Position numbers and translations under genes: made by a program. This document shows, in pieces, positions 51,861-59,349 of a stretch of 64,000 nt of DNA. Under the pieces are notes generated by a model. It searched no databases and was not told the DNA's origin. It saw only the letters and a program-made list of their open reading frames with translations. The DNA comes from CBDCFV01 sp965261795 (GTDB lineage: Bacteria > Chloroflexota > Dehalococcoidia > Lucifugimonadales > UBA3495): NCBI GenBank assembly GCA_965261795.1, contig OZ253476.1, forward strand, positions 930,001-994,000. Direction: 5' to 3'. How positions within the stretch are numbered: the stretch's first letter is position 1; each line of letters opens with the position of its first letter.

Positions 51861-51959
51861 TTGCCGCCTTGCCGCCTTGCCGCCTTGCCGCCTTGCCGCC
51901 TTGCCGCCTTGCCGCCTTGCCGCCTTGCCGCCTTGCCGCCTTGCCGCCTTGCCGCCTTG
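51861..51959. repeat. 8-bp microsatellite TTGCCGCC, about 12 copies
   Basis: Twelve uninterrupted copies of TTGCCGCC plus three bases. No coding assignment. Such octamer arrays are prone to slippage, so copy number should vary between strains or assemblies. Confidence 0.95.
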
Positions 51960-52047
51960 ATTGGTGGACTGGTGGCATATTGCCTTTAAGCAGTGTCTTG
52001 CCGTATGAACCCCTCCTACGACTAGATGGACTAGAGCCAGGACAATT

Positions 52048-52470
52048 GCTCCGTCCCAGGGCCTGGGCTGCTTGGCCACCCTTTTGGGGGGCGCTCCCGC
52101 GGCGCAGGGGTAGGCCCGGACCACCGTGCTGTCGATGATGAGGTATTCCATATCCGGGTCGTCGGCCAAATGCTGATGCAGGAGTTCCCAGATACCCCGG
52201 TCGCTCCAGCGGGCGAATCGTTTGTAGACGCTGTTCCAGTTCCCGTACTCGGCTGGAAGAAGCCGCCATTGGGCGCCGGAGCGGTCGATCCACAGAGCCT
52301 GCCCCCGGCTACGACCGGGGGACGGCTTCTATAAAACGTCGGCATTCTTCTTCCTGACCGACGTACAGTTCGGTGCGGCTACGCAAGAACTGGAGAATCT
52401 TGGTCCATTTATCTGGAGAGAGTTCAAGTCTTGACATATTTCCATTATAACCAAATGTCAACACAGCCTA
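52048..52470 (-). mobile_element. Decayed copy of the 2269-3135 IS427-type element
   Basis: Right 423 bp of the element, aligned with 2687-3137. Right terminal repeat at 52453-52470 with one mismatch (CAGCC for CAACC); the left end is gone. Only the N-terminal part of the transposase remains. A 26-base palindrome (CCCCCGG-CTACGA-CCGGGGG plus flanks) is inserted at about 52296-52321, relative to the other copy, and breaks the frame. The slippage run has changed from five T and five G to four T and six G. Confidence 0.88.
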
Positions 52471-52474
52471 GTGA

Positions 52475-53071
52475 TTAATTCCACCTAAGTGGCTTCCCAA
52501 GGAAACCTCCTTCCTCGAAAGAGCCCACCCATTCAACGAAAGCCAGAACGACTTGGTCAGGGAAATTGGATTTGTACCCCGGACCCCTTTTGCAAATGTC
52601 AACACTATGGAACTGTGGTATTTTCGGCCCGCTGCCGCCCCAGTAAATGAAATCTTCACCTATAAGCACCCTGTCGGTCTGTGTGTCGTTGGCAATATTT
52701 CTTGGATTGGGCGTTCCGTCATCAAGGCAGTGGTGGGAATCTTGCTGGAGCCACCGGTCAGCTTCTGGGTCCTTGTGGTAAATATTGTCGCCGAATGCCT
52801 GCTTACGGCTTCCACGCAAGTTCGGCCGTTTCGCACGAAACCGCGAGTCTAACCAATACTGGTCGAACGGCATCGTTTCGCTGACACGCATCGCGTAAAC
52901 GATGTGTCCTGTCCTGTTCCTGTAAGCCGACCCTGTTCCGATTATCCAATCACCCACTTGAGCCACCCGACGTATGACCGGCTTGCAGGTTGCTAAGGTA
53001 CAAAAGCCGTGAAAGGGGTTCGGGGCGAACCCGTAGTCTCTGTCGACCACGTAAGAGTGTAGTTTAGGCAA
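52475..53071 (-). CDS. Nmad2-like protein at end of TIR operon
   Basis: 198 residues from a TTG with GGAGG four bases upstream. Begins PKLHSYVVDRDYGFAPNPFH, then GFCTLATCKPVIRR, AQVGDWIIGTGSAYRNRTGH and VYAMRVSETMPFDQYW. This matches proteins labelled nucleotide modification associated domain 2 (Nmad2), found near DNA-modification and defence genes and without a known activity. It may recognise a modified nucleotide or a signal molecule (inference). Last gene of the operon, 11 bases after the smaller TIR-like gene; its stop is five bases from the IS remnant. Confidence 0.65.
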   Translation of the reverse strand: MPKLHSYVVDRDYGFAPNPFHGFCTLATCKPVIRRVAQVGDWIIGTGSAYRNRTGHIVYAMRVSETMPFDQYWLDSRFRAKRPNLRGSRKQAFGDNIYHKDPEADRWLQQDSHHCLDDGTPNPRNIANDTQTDRVLIGEDFIYWGGSGPKIPQFHSVDICKRGPGYKSNFPDQVVLAFVEWVGSFEEGGFLGKPLRWN

Positions 53072-53082
53072 AAGGCCTCCAG

Positions 53083-53559
53083 TTAGCGGCAGGCATATCG
53101 CTCAATTCGCCTGTAATCTGTTTGAGTGCCGTCCGCCTTGTTCGACTCATCCGAGGTACCTTCAATGGCGTCGACGATTTTTTCGCCGTTCCATCCCACG
53201 AGGGCGTCCCAATAGTCTTCGAGCGCTTCGGGGAGGTCGCAATCGCGGTCTCCCCGAGCCCAAACCCCAACGATGCGCTTGCCTAGCTGCTGAGCGTATT
53301 CGATTTCCCAGTTTACCCAATCGCTGTTCCTAGTTTTCTCCGAGATGTAAACGACTAGGCAACCCGCTTGGCGTATGCGCGGCGCGAGAATCTGCCACTT
53401 AATATAGTCTTCATTGTGCGCGTTGTTCGGGTTGTCGGCGGTAATTGAATAGTCTCGCCAGGTCATGCCGTGCTCTCGCACAAGACGCTTCAGTTCTCGA
53501 AGGCCGTCATCATCTTCGTGCTTGTGGCTGATAAACACGTTTTTGATCGGTTCTGCCAT
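53083..53559 (-). CDS. TIR-like (DUF1863/ThsB-type) protein, shorter
   Basis: 158 residues, start ATG with CAGGAG upstream. TIR-like fold: KNVFISHKHEDDDGLRELKR (strand A, BB region), WRDYSITADNPNNAHNEDYI, LVVYISEKTRNSDWVNWEIE with Glu85 in WEI, then GKRIVGVWARGDRDCDLPEA and YWDALVGWNGEKI. In Thoeris, ThsB TIR proteins sense phage and make a cyclic ADP-ribose-type signal; Glu in this position is the usual catalytic residue. The family has several subtypes, and this one is distinct from its neighbour. 41 bases after the longer TIR-like gene. Confidence 0.8.
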   Translation of the reverse strand: MAEPIKNVFISHKHEDDDGLRELKRLVREHGMTWRDYSITADNPNNAHNEDYIKWQILAPRIRQAGCLVVYISEKTRNSDWVNWEIEYAQQLGKRIVGVWARGDRDCDLPEALEDYWDALVGWNGEKIVDAIEGTSDESNKADGTQTDYRRIERYACR

Positions 53560-53600
53560 AACTCTCACTCCTGGCTCATTAGGCTTCCAGCATGGGGCAC

Positions 53601-54170
53601 TTAAAACTGCCACCCTTCGTTGGGAGGTCTGTTCCAGTTTCGCCCGAACGGAAGCCGGCTGTTGTTGGGGTCCGGTTGTTTTCTTCTCCTCAAGAAGGCG
53701 TTGTGGATATAAGACTGGACATAACTCGCCTCACTACGTCCACGCCAATTCACTATTTTCGCAAACGGAGAATCCCCCGAACAGTTGTCCGCAAGGCGAG
53801 GTGGGATCAAACGAGGATTGTATGTGGGCGACCCAAAATTCGGGTGGGTTGGTAGCAAGATTCCAATCAAACCGCACCTCGGGTTCATTTCTGTATCCCT
53901 GAGAGCAGCGCCAATCTCCCAATCGACAAACTTACGCTGCCAAGTGCGGGGCCCTACCAGGACTACCGCCACAGTTGCTTCTGATATGAACTCTTCTCGA
54001 ATGTGGCGGAGAGTATCAGCCGTTGGATAATTCGTATCAACGATTTCTCCAACGTAGATCGACTTGTCAATTATCCGGTTCCCCATCATTTGGACGAAAC
54101 GAGCTTTCCATTCCTCGTCCAGGTCGTGATGATAAGAGATGAACACTTTGTGTCGCTTAGTTCGGGACAT
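53601..54170 (-). CDS. TIR-like (DUF1863/ThsB-type) protein, longer
   Basis: 189 residues. KVFISYHHDLDEEWKARFVQ, IIDKSIYVGEIVDT, LRHIREEFISEATVAVVLVG and RTWQRKFVDWEIGAAL with Glu85 in WEI make the TIR-like core. RCGLIGILLPTHPNFGSPTY then lists the C-terminal strand. This form is close to the MTH538/ThsB-type TIR proteins of Thoeris. The C-terminal tail (about 150-189) is polar and proline/asparagine-rich, without a known domain. It overlaps the upstream helical-protein gene by 14 bases, so the two are coupled. No ThsA (SIR2 or transmembrane effector) gene is present in the window. Confidence 0.85.
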   Translation of the reverse strand: MSRTKRHKVFISYHHDLDEEWKARFVQMMGNRIIDKSIYVGEIVDTNYPTADTLRHIREEFISEATVAVVLVGPRTWQRKFVDWEIGAALRDTEMNPRCGLIGILLPTHPNFGSPTYNPRLIPPRLADNCSGDSPFAKIVNWRGRSEASYVQSYIHNAFLRRRKQPDPNNSRLPFGRNWNRPPNEGWQF

Positions 54171-54654
54171 CCCCTGTATCCGGTAGCATTTCTAGATCGG
54201 TAAGGTCTTCCACGCCGGCGATTTGTGCCAGCAGTCGGTTGTAATTGCGCAAATCTCTTTGGAGCGCCTCCAGGTCTTTTCGGAACTCGGCACGTTTCCC
54301 CAGGTCGCCGAGAGCTCCTGTCAAGGATTGAGGATGCCACTTTGTGGTAAAGGGACGGACTACTTGGTTCATGATGGGGATAGCGACTTTGCTGAAGGAT
54401 ATCGCTCTTCTGCCCCTACGTCGCAGAATCTCTCTGGTAACTGGGAAGAGGGCATAAATGCTTTTGAGCGCCGTCGACTCGTCACCTCCTTCTGTTGGAA
54501 GCGGCTGCGTGACGACTCTCAGCAGCATTTCAACATATAGCTCCCAAGCAGCGTCTTGGTCGCTTTGGTCGAAGGAGATTTCGACATTGGCCCAAGCAGG
54601 GCCCAGTCGCACCTTCTCCAACTGAAAATTACTTAGCAACGCCCCAAGATGCAC
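54157..54654 (-). CDS. Unknown helical protein, first gene of TIR operon
   Basis: 165 residues from a GTG with AAAGGAG eight bases upstream. N-terminal mixed part (NFQLEKVRLGPAWANVEISF), then LYVEMLLRVVTQPLP and TALKSIYALFPVTREILRRR. The helical second half is KVAIPIMNQVVRPFTTKWHP, then FRKDLEALQRDLRNYNRLLA. No membrane helix, nuclease or NADase motif is recognised. As the first gene, overlapping the TIR-like gene, it could be a TIR effector, adaptor or regulator. No function is assigned. Confidence 0.7.
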   Translation of the reverse strand: MHLGALLSNFQLEKVRLGPAWANVEISFDQSDQDAAWELYVEMLLRVVTQPLPTEGGDESTALKSIYALFPVTREILRRRGRRAISFSKVAIPIMNQVVRPFTTKWHPQSLTGALGDLGKRAEFRKDLEALQRDLRNYNRLLAQIAGVEDLTDLEMLPDTGDVPN

Positions 54655-54803
54655 TTAACCCACTCCTTTGTTGTATGTCTCTCGTTAATATCTGGGACAA
54701 CCATGTATCATTTTACCAGATGATCTCCCGGCACTCGTCCGATTGCGTTCACTGCTCTTATTAGTAGGGCGACGGGACCGTGATACCCGTCGCCTTTCGT
54801 TCC

Positions 54804-55085
54804 CTATCCATTCTTGGTCTTGTTTTGGGTCGGGTTCTTCCCGCCATGATTGTCCCGGTACGTCTTGAGCCGGTTGGCTTCCCAGCGTTCTGCCGATCCC
54901 CGAGCCATGGGCCGTGTCTCCGTTTGTAGTCGTCCGGACTTGCCGTCAGACTTGTGTTCTCCAGCTCTCCGACCGGGGTCGTTGGTGGTCCCGACGTAGT
55001 TGATCTTTCCGTTCCGGCCACGTAGGGTGTAACCCCGGACGCCGTTTCCCGACGGCCTTCCGCCGCCTCTGGACCCTCTGGCCAT
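54804..55085 (-). CDS. Small GIY-YIG-type nuclease
   Basis: 93 residues, start ATG with AAGGAGG upstream. The core GYTLRGRNGKINYVGTTNDP, RRAGEHKSDGKSG and SAERWEANRLKTYR fits a GIY-YIG fold: GYT and YVG strands, Arg-Arg helix, Glu in the last helix. ends NHGGKNPTQNKT. The domain stands alone, as in small homing or repair-like nucleases. It is on the minus strand, divergent from the XRE/ImmA pair, and shares with it the gap that holds an inverted repeat. Confidence 0.7.
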   Translation of the reverse strand: MARGSRGGGRPSGNGVRGYTLRGRNGKINYVGTTNDPGRRAGEHKSDGKSGRLQTETRPMARGSAERWEANRLKTYRDNHGGKNPTQNKTKNG

Positions 55086-55113
55086 TTCAGGCCTCCTTAA
55101 AAAATAAGATATT

Positions 55114-55131
55114 AATTCCTTATGAGGAATT
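55114..55131. promoter_or_regulatory. Palindromic operator between GIY-YIG and XRE genes
   Basis: AATTCCT-TATG-AGGAATT, a 7-bp inverted repeat with a 4-base centre, in the divergent gap. A half-site-like TTAGGAAT lies near 55168. It is a likely binding site for the XRE regulator encoded alongside, repressing one or both directions (inference). Confidence 0.6.
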
Positions 55132-55194
55132 CGACTTATTATTCCACATCAGGATATACTTTACAAGTTAGGAATCCAGTTGGCGGAGGACAAT

Positions 55195-55536
55195 ATGCCT
55201 AGCGGCGCATTCGATGTCGAATCCTTCTACTCGGCGCTGGATTCTCATAGGCTGGCGAAGGGGTTGACCTGGAAGGAGGTGTCTGCGCAATCCGGGGTGA
55301 GTCAGCCAACCCTTAGTCGCCTTTCTCAGGGAAAGCGTCCCGACGTAGATGGGCTGGCATTACTCTTGGCTTGGTCCGGGCTGGACGCTACTTTTTTCAT
55401 GCCCGGCGCCTCCTCGCCCGAGCCTCTGGCCCAGATTACTGCCAACCTGCGTGCTGACCGCAATCTCACCCCCGAGAATGCTGCGGCCCTTGAACAGATC
55501 ATACGGGTTGCTTACCAGCAGTTCAGGAATGAGTGA
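55195..55536 (+). CDS. XRE-family regulator
   Basis: 113 residues from the ATG with GGAGGAC upstream. Helix-turn-helix in LTWKEVSAQSGVSQPTLSRL near 26-45, then KRPDVDGLALLLAWSGLDATFF and a helical tail. The stop overlaps the start of the ImmA/IrrE-type gene (TGATG). Together they resemble the XRE-plus-COG2856 pairs of prophages, mobile elements and toxin-antitoxin loci, where the peptidase inactivates the repressor. Confidence 0.85.
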   Translation: MPSGAFDVESFYSALDSHRLAKGLTWKEVSAQSGVSQPTLSRLSQGKRPDVDGLALLLAWSGLDATFFMPGASSPEPLAQITANLRADRNLTPENAAALEQIIRVAYQQFRNE

Positions 55537-56093
55537 TGGTCGAGTTTCGGCGCGGCTTCAAGGCCAGGGCCAATGACATAGCTCTTGGCCTTCGCAAACA
55601 AGCAAGGCTATCCAAGATTGCGCCCCTGGACCCCCGGGATATTTTCCAACGCCTATCAATTCAGATTGTCCCTCTGAGTGAATTTCGGAGCACCTGCCCC
55701 TTCGAAACCGAGGCGCTGTTTTCTCTTTCAGGGGGGTTCTCGGCCATGCTGCTCCCGGTTGGGCAGGGTAAACGTATCGTCATTCACAATGATTCCCACA
55801 GCCCGAGACGACAGGTCAGCAACCTGGCTCACGAACTAGCTCATGTTCTTCTGGTGCACCCAACAGAGGTTGTCTGTATGGGAGACTTGGCCCGGAGGGC
55901 CGACTCTCTGGTTGAGGCGGAAGCTGCTTATCTTGGTGGTTGCATTCTGGTCCCGAATGAGGCTGCCTATCGTCTTGCTGTTTCCGGGGTTGATAACCCT
56001 GAAGCTGCCGACAGGTACGGTGTCAGCGAAGACATGATCACCTACCGGCTAAGAATGAGCGGCGCGCTAAAGCGTGTTCGACGTTATGCGTGA
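55536..56093 (+). CDS. ImmA/IrrE-type metallopeptidase
   Basis: 185 residues from the ATG overlapping the XRE stop (a GTG three bases earlier is an alternative). Zinc motif NLAHELAHVLLVHP: His99, Glu100, His103; the following ADSLVEAEAAYLGGCILVP supplies the third ligand. ITYRLRMSGALKR near the end is usual. In ICEBs1 and other elements the homologue cuts the partner repressor. Target here is likely the adjacent XRE protein (inference). Confidence 0.88.
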   Translation: MVEFRRGFKARANDIALGLRKQARLSKIAPLDPRDIFQRLSIQIVPLSEFRSTCPFETEALFSLSGGFSAMLLPVGQGKRIVIHNDSHSPRRQVSNLAHELAHVLLVHPTEVVCMGDLARRADSLVEAEAAYLGGCILVPNEAAYRLAVSGVDNPEAADRYGVSEDMITYRLRMSGALKRVRRYA

Positions 56094-56563
56094 CTAGGCA
56101 ATCCGAGCCGACGACGCCCGACCGCTCTACTCCACGCTTTTTGCAAAGCCGTCCGAATTTTGCCAGCAGGCCGAATTGTGAAACACAGCCCAATTTTTGT
56201 ACAAAGCCGGGGGAAGGGTCTGATAGCGTTCCGTTTCAGGTGGTCTGTCCAGCGGCGGCGGTGGGGTGGATTCCCGCCTTCGCGGGAATGACGGATGGGA
56301 TGCGGGAATGACGGATGGGATGCGGGAATGACGGATGGGATGCGGGAATGACGGATGGGATGCGGGAATGATGGTTGGGTCAGGAGTTAGGCCAGTTAAA
56401 TTGCGACTCTGCGGCGGCGCGGGAGTTCTTGACTATTAGGTGCAATAGTCTGGTATAATGTGCTCAGGTGTAAGTTCGGGTGTACCGTTGGTGGTACCTA
56501 GTCATGTTGCCTCTCGCATCGGATGACCTAGACTGAGCCAAAAAATATAGGGAGGTCATCCAG
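56094..56563. other. Intergenic region with palindrome and 20-bp repeats
   Basis: Holds a dispersed palindrome at 56267-56293 and, directly after it, a tandem array (next entry). The rest shows no gene. A TATAAT-like box at about 56455 may serve the zinc-ribbon gene. Confidence 0.5.
56281..56380. repeat. 20-bp tandem repeat, about five copies
   Basis: Unit TGCGGGAATGACGGATGGGA, starting at 56281 (first base altered), 56301, 56321, 56341 and 56361 (degenerate). It appears to have grown from the right arm of the adjacent dispersed palindrome. No spacers, so not CRISPR. Confidence 0.9.
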
Positions 56564-56854
56564 ATGGCCATTTCGGACAAAAATCTCACTTGTGTAGAAT
56601 GCGGCTCATCCTTTGTCTTCACGGTAGGGGAGCAGGAGTTCTTTTCATCCCGGGGGTACACCAACGAGCCCAAGCGGTGCCCCGATTGCCGGTCGGCCCG
56701 CAAGAATGTGCAGCGCGGCGGTTACGGGGGCGGACCCCGTGAGATGCACCCGGTAGTGTGCGCGCAGTGCGGCACCGACACCACAGTGCCCTTCGTACCG
56801 CGAGGCGATAGGCCCGTCTACTGCAGCGATTGCTTCAGCGCGATGCGCCGGTAG
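56564..56854 (+). CDS. Double zinc-ribbon protein
   Basis: 96 residues, start ATG with GGAGG eight bases upstream. First Cys set CVECGSSF with CPDCRSARK, second set CAQCGTDTTVPFVPRGDRPV then YCSDCF. The four CxxC knuckles make two zinc ribbons. The middle has a Gly/Arg-rich stretch (RGGYGGGPRE). Common in Chloroflexota and Actinobacteria as a small protein of unknown role, perhaps binding nucleic acid. A terminator follows 24 bases after the stop. Confidence 0.85.
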   Translation: MAISDKNLTCVECGSSFVFTVGEQEFFSSRGYTNEPKRCPDCRSARKNVQRGGYGGGPREMHPVVCAQCGTDTTVPFVPRGDRPVYCSDCFSAMRR

Positions 56855-56878
56855 TCCCACCAGGCAATGATCCTTGAG

Positions 56879-56903
56879 AAGAGCCGCCTCAACGGCGGCT
56901 CTT
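56879..56903 (+). terminator. Hairpin terminator after zinc-ribbon gene
   Basis: AAGAGCCGCC, loop TCAAC, GGCGGCTCTT: a perfect 10-bp stem followed by CTTCTGTTT. The T run is broken, so it is of medium strength. Confidence 0.75.
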
Positions 56904-56954
56904 CTTCTGTTTAGCCTTGGCCTTCGCCGAGGGCAGGGCAACGGCGCTCAGACG

Positions 56955-57173
56955 ATGTCATACTGCGTCCGATATCCTCTGGGCCAACTCCTCCCGAGCC
57001 GCCAACGGCGCCGGACCACCTTGGGGTGGCAGCCCAGAGTGGCTCATTGCTTTTCACCGCCAGCACATACGGTAGGCCTTATTCCTCCAGCCACTCCTCC
57101 CCCCACAGCCAGCGTTCATTGCCGTACACCGTATCCCCTGCCACCCAGTCGAAGGGCACGCCGGCATCCTTCG
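56955..57173 (-). pseudogene. IS701-type DDE transposase fragment
   Basis: The minus strand reads KDAGVPFDWVAGDTVYGNER and LEE-stop-GLPYVLAVKSNEPLWA. In IS701-family transposases this is ..GVPxxWVxGDxVYG.. and ..GxxYVLAVxxNE... An in-frame TAA (from CAA) and both ends missing make it a dead remnant. It shows that a third kind of IS once inserted here. Confidence 0.75.
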
Positions 57174-57291
57174 TAAGCCTTTAGGATGGTGTTAAGCACA
57201 GCCGTCTACACTGGTCCTAGCTCGGATGATGTTGACGGAATCGAATGCGGTCCCGTGGAGGATTCTTACGAGAAAGAAGACACTCTTCCCT

Positions 57292-57387
57292 GGTCATGAC
57301 ACCAGGCTCTATCCCGGTCATGACACCAGGCTCTATCCCGGTTATGACACCCGGCTCTATCCCGGTTATGACACCCGGCTCTATCCC
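57292..57387. repeat. 24-bp minisatellite, four copies
   Basis: Unit GGTCATGACACCAGGCTCTA plus TCCC, repeated at 57292, 57316, 57340 and 57364; the last two copies carry two shared changes (TTATGAC, CCCGG). It is open on several frames because 24 is a multiple of three, but no gene is supported. Confidence 0.9.
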
Positions 57388-57390
57388 GAC

Positions 57391-57421
57391 AAAAAAGGCC
57401 CCAGTAGCCTCCGGAGCCTTT
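57391..57421 (-). terminator. Terminator after higA
   Basis: On the minus strand AAAGGCTCC, a 10-base loop, GGGGCCTTTTTT: a 9-bp stem with one G-T pair followed by a T run. It ends the higBA transcript. Confidence 0.75.
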
Positions 57422-57447
57422 CTCTTGCCCACGGCCACGGCGGCCGG

Positions 57448-57798
57448 CTACTGTGAGCTATCCCGTTCCTCAGGGAGCATCGGTGTGTCTGGCCGTGGTG
57501 TGACTCGCTTGATTATCTCCTCACCGACATTGGCCTCCGCGACCTTCAAGTCGTATGTCTTCTGCAGGTTCATCCAAAGTTCCGCTGTCGTGCCTAAATA
57601 ACGAGACAGGCGCAGGGCCATTTCTGCGGTGATACTCTCATCGCACTGGAGAATCGCCTTGACTTGGCATTTTGGCGCCGCCAACGCATTCGCTAATTCA
57701 CTGACGCTCATGTCCAGTTTCACCAGTTCATCTACAAGTATCTCACCAGGATGAACGGGGGGCATGCCGTTCTTGAAGCGTCTGTTGCTCTCGGACAT
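57448..57798 (-). CDS. higA: HigA-type antitoxin
   Basis: 116 residues from the ATG with GTAGAG upstream. PPVHPGEILVDELVKLDMSV is the HigA opening, then an HTH: LANALAAPKCQVKAILQCDE, then ITAEMALRLSRYLGTTAELW. It binds and blocks the HigB toxin and represses the operon. It follows higB by ten bases, the toxin-first order typical of this family. Confidence 0.9.
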   Translation of the reverse strand: MSESNRRFKNGMPPVHPGEILVDELVKLDMSVSELANALAAPKCQVKAILQCDESITAEMALRLSRYLGTTAELWMNLQKTYDLKVAEANVGEEIIKRVTPRPDTPMLPEERDSSQ

Positions 57799-57808
57799 CT
57801 CTACCCAT

Positions 57809-58090
57809 TCAGCCGTGGTAATCCACGATTTCAACGTCATAAGGCCCATCGTCCCCCCAACGAAAGCAGATTCTCCACTGTTGGTTGACCCTTATACTGT
57901 ATTGAGCGGCCCTACCGCCCGAAAGCGATCCCAGCCGGTTGCTTGGTATCGCTCGCAATTCTTCCAGTGAAGCTGCCCTGTCCAGCAAACCTAGTCGATG
58001 GGCCGCTTGCCTCGCTATTCCCTGAAATCGTCTGGTCTCTCCGCTCAGGAACAGCCGCTGTGTTGCCCGGTCCCGGAAGCCCTGGATCAT
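57809..58090 (-). CDS. higB: HigB-type toxin
   Basis: 93 residues. Begins MIQGFRDRATQRLFLSGETR and ends WRICFRWGDDGPYDVEIVDYHG, the HigB/RelE-like pattern with the catalytic surface. AIPSNRLGSLSGGRAAQYSIRVNQQ is the central loop. Cleaves mRNA on the ribosome; neutralised by HigA. Complete and probably functional. Lies 42 bases downstream of the alcohol dehydrogenase gene on the same strand. Confidence 0.92.
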   Translation of the reverse strand: MIQGFRDRATQRLFLSGETRRFQGIARQAAHRLGLLDRAASLEELRAIPSNRLGSLSGGRAAQYSIRVNQQWRICFRWGDDGPYDVEIVDYHG

Positions 58091-58132
58091 TTGCCAAGCG
58101 AGGTCATCACAGCATTTCTGGCGATCGCACCC

Positions 58133-59233
58133 CTACGGCACCAGCATGGCCCTCGTAATATCCGGCTGGCGCTGGTCCCACTCGGCTTGGGGGAAGGCCT
58201 CGTTTACGTCGGCCAAGGGGAACTTGTGAGAAACGATGCGCTCGAAAGGCAGGCGGTCCTTGTTGCGCACCAGGAAGTTGAGCAGGCGGGGCAGCAACTC
58301 GGCGCGGTACATCAGAGACCCCAAGATGTTCTTGCCCTGCAGCAGTTTGGACGGGTCGATGGACACCTCGCGCCCTCGGACGATGTCGCCAATCTCGACG
58401 AAGGTCCCGCCGTTGCTGAGCATGTCGATTCCCTCGGCAAGCAACTCGGCTCTGCCCACCAACTCCATCACCACGTCGGCGCCCCGGCCGTCGGTCAGCT
58501 CCCTCACCCGGCGGAGACGGGTCTCCGGGGTGTTGAACTCTTCGATGTTTATGGTGTGGTCCGCGCCGAACGCTTCGGCCAGTTCCAAGCGGTTCTCCAA
58601 CCGGTCCAACACAATCACGCGGTCAGCTCCCATCTCCTTGGCCATGGCGGTGGCATGGACGCCCAAGCCGCCTGCCCCTTGGATCACCACGTAGTCGCCT
58701 TCACCGGCGCCAGCCCGCATCAAGCCGGTAGTGACGGTGCCCATGGCGCAATTCACAGGCCCCAGAATATCGTCATCCAGCTCGTCCGGCACCCGGAAGA
58801 AGGGATGGCGCGGTGGCAGGTACAGGTAATCGGCGTAGGTCGAAACGAAGTACGGCCAGACCCCGGCCGCCGGGTAGTTCCGGCTCATGCACCAGTTGGT
58901 GTTGCCCTTCAGGCATTGGTGGCAGTGGTAACAGGGGAACACGGCGGCGTAGACCACCCGGTCGCCCTCTTCGATGGTCCCTCCTGCCGAATCGGTGGTC
59001 ACGCCTTCGCCCAGCGTGTGCACCACTCCCGTCCCTTCGTGGCCCATGGCCCGTCCGCTGGGAGGCAGGGGCACGTTCACCTGATCTCCGCGCCAAGTGT
59101 GCAGGTCCGACCCGCAGATACCGGCCTGCGTCATGCGCAGCAACACCGCTCCCGGCGCAGGTTCGGGGACATCGTATTCTTCGATTACGAAGGGTTTGCC
59201 GTACTCTTTACAGATGACAACGCGGCCTTTCAT
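58133..59233 (-). CDS. Zinc-dependent alcohol dehydrogenase family protein
   Basis: 366 residues, start ATG with AGGAGG five bases upstream. Medium-chain dehydrogenase with catalytic zinc Cys/His in AGICGSDLHTW and GHEGTGVVHTLGEG. The structural zinc is in CYHCHQCLKGNTNWC (four Cys), and the NAD loop is IQGAGGLGVHATAMAKEMGAD. Oxidises an alcohol with NAD(P); the exact substrate is unknown, and the group includes threonine, sorbitol and aryl-alcohol dehydrogenases. Divergent from the MNT-HEPN gene, sharing a gap of about 115 bases with AT-rich boxes. Confidence 0.92.
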   Translation of the reverse strand: MKGRVVICKEYGKPFVIEEYDVPEPAPGAVLLRMTQAGICGSDLHTWRGDQVNVPLPPSGRAMGHEGTGVVHTLGEGVTTDSAGGTIEEGDRVVYAAVFPCYHCHQCLKGNTNWCMSRNYPAAGVWPYFVSTYADYLYLPPRHPFFRVPDELDDDILGPVNCAMGTVTTGLMRAGAGEGDYVVIQGAGGLGVHATAMAKEMGADRVIVLDRLENRLELAEAFGADHTINIEEFNTPETRLRRVRELTDGRGADVVMELVGRAELLAEGIDMLSNGGTFVEIGDIVRGREVSIDPSKLLQGKNILGSLMYRAELLPRLLNFLVRNKDRLPFERIVSHKFPLADVNEAFPQAEWDQRQPDITRAMLVP

Positions 59234-59349
59234 AACTACCTCCTGTTGGATATTCTGCAGGGCATTCTAATGCAGAGGCCGGAGAAATTGTAATATTGTA
59301 ATATAGTAACCTAGAGTTCCGCTGTTCGGAATTGGCAACGAGATTTGCG

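Noticed and set aside
56281..56380. Possible CRISPR array
   Set aside because: Repeats are directly joined, with no unique spacers, and no cas genes are nearby. The same holds for 20671-20830.
57217..57438. 73-codon minus-strand frame across the 24-bp minisatellite (repeats of GIEPGVMT)
   Set aside because: Open only because the repeat is a multiple of three; lies over the higBA terminator; no ribosome site.
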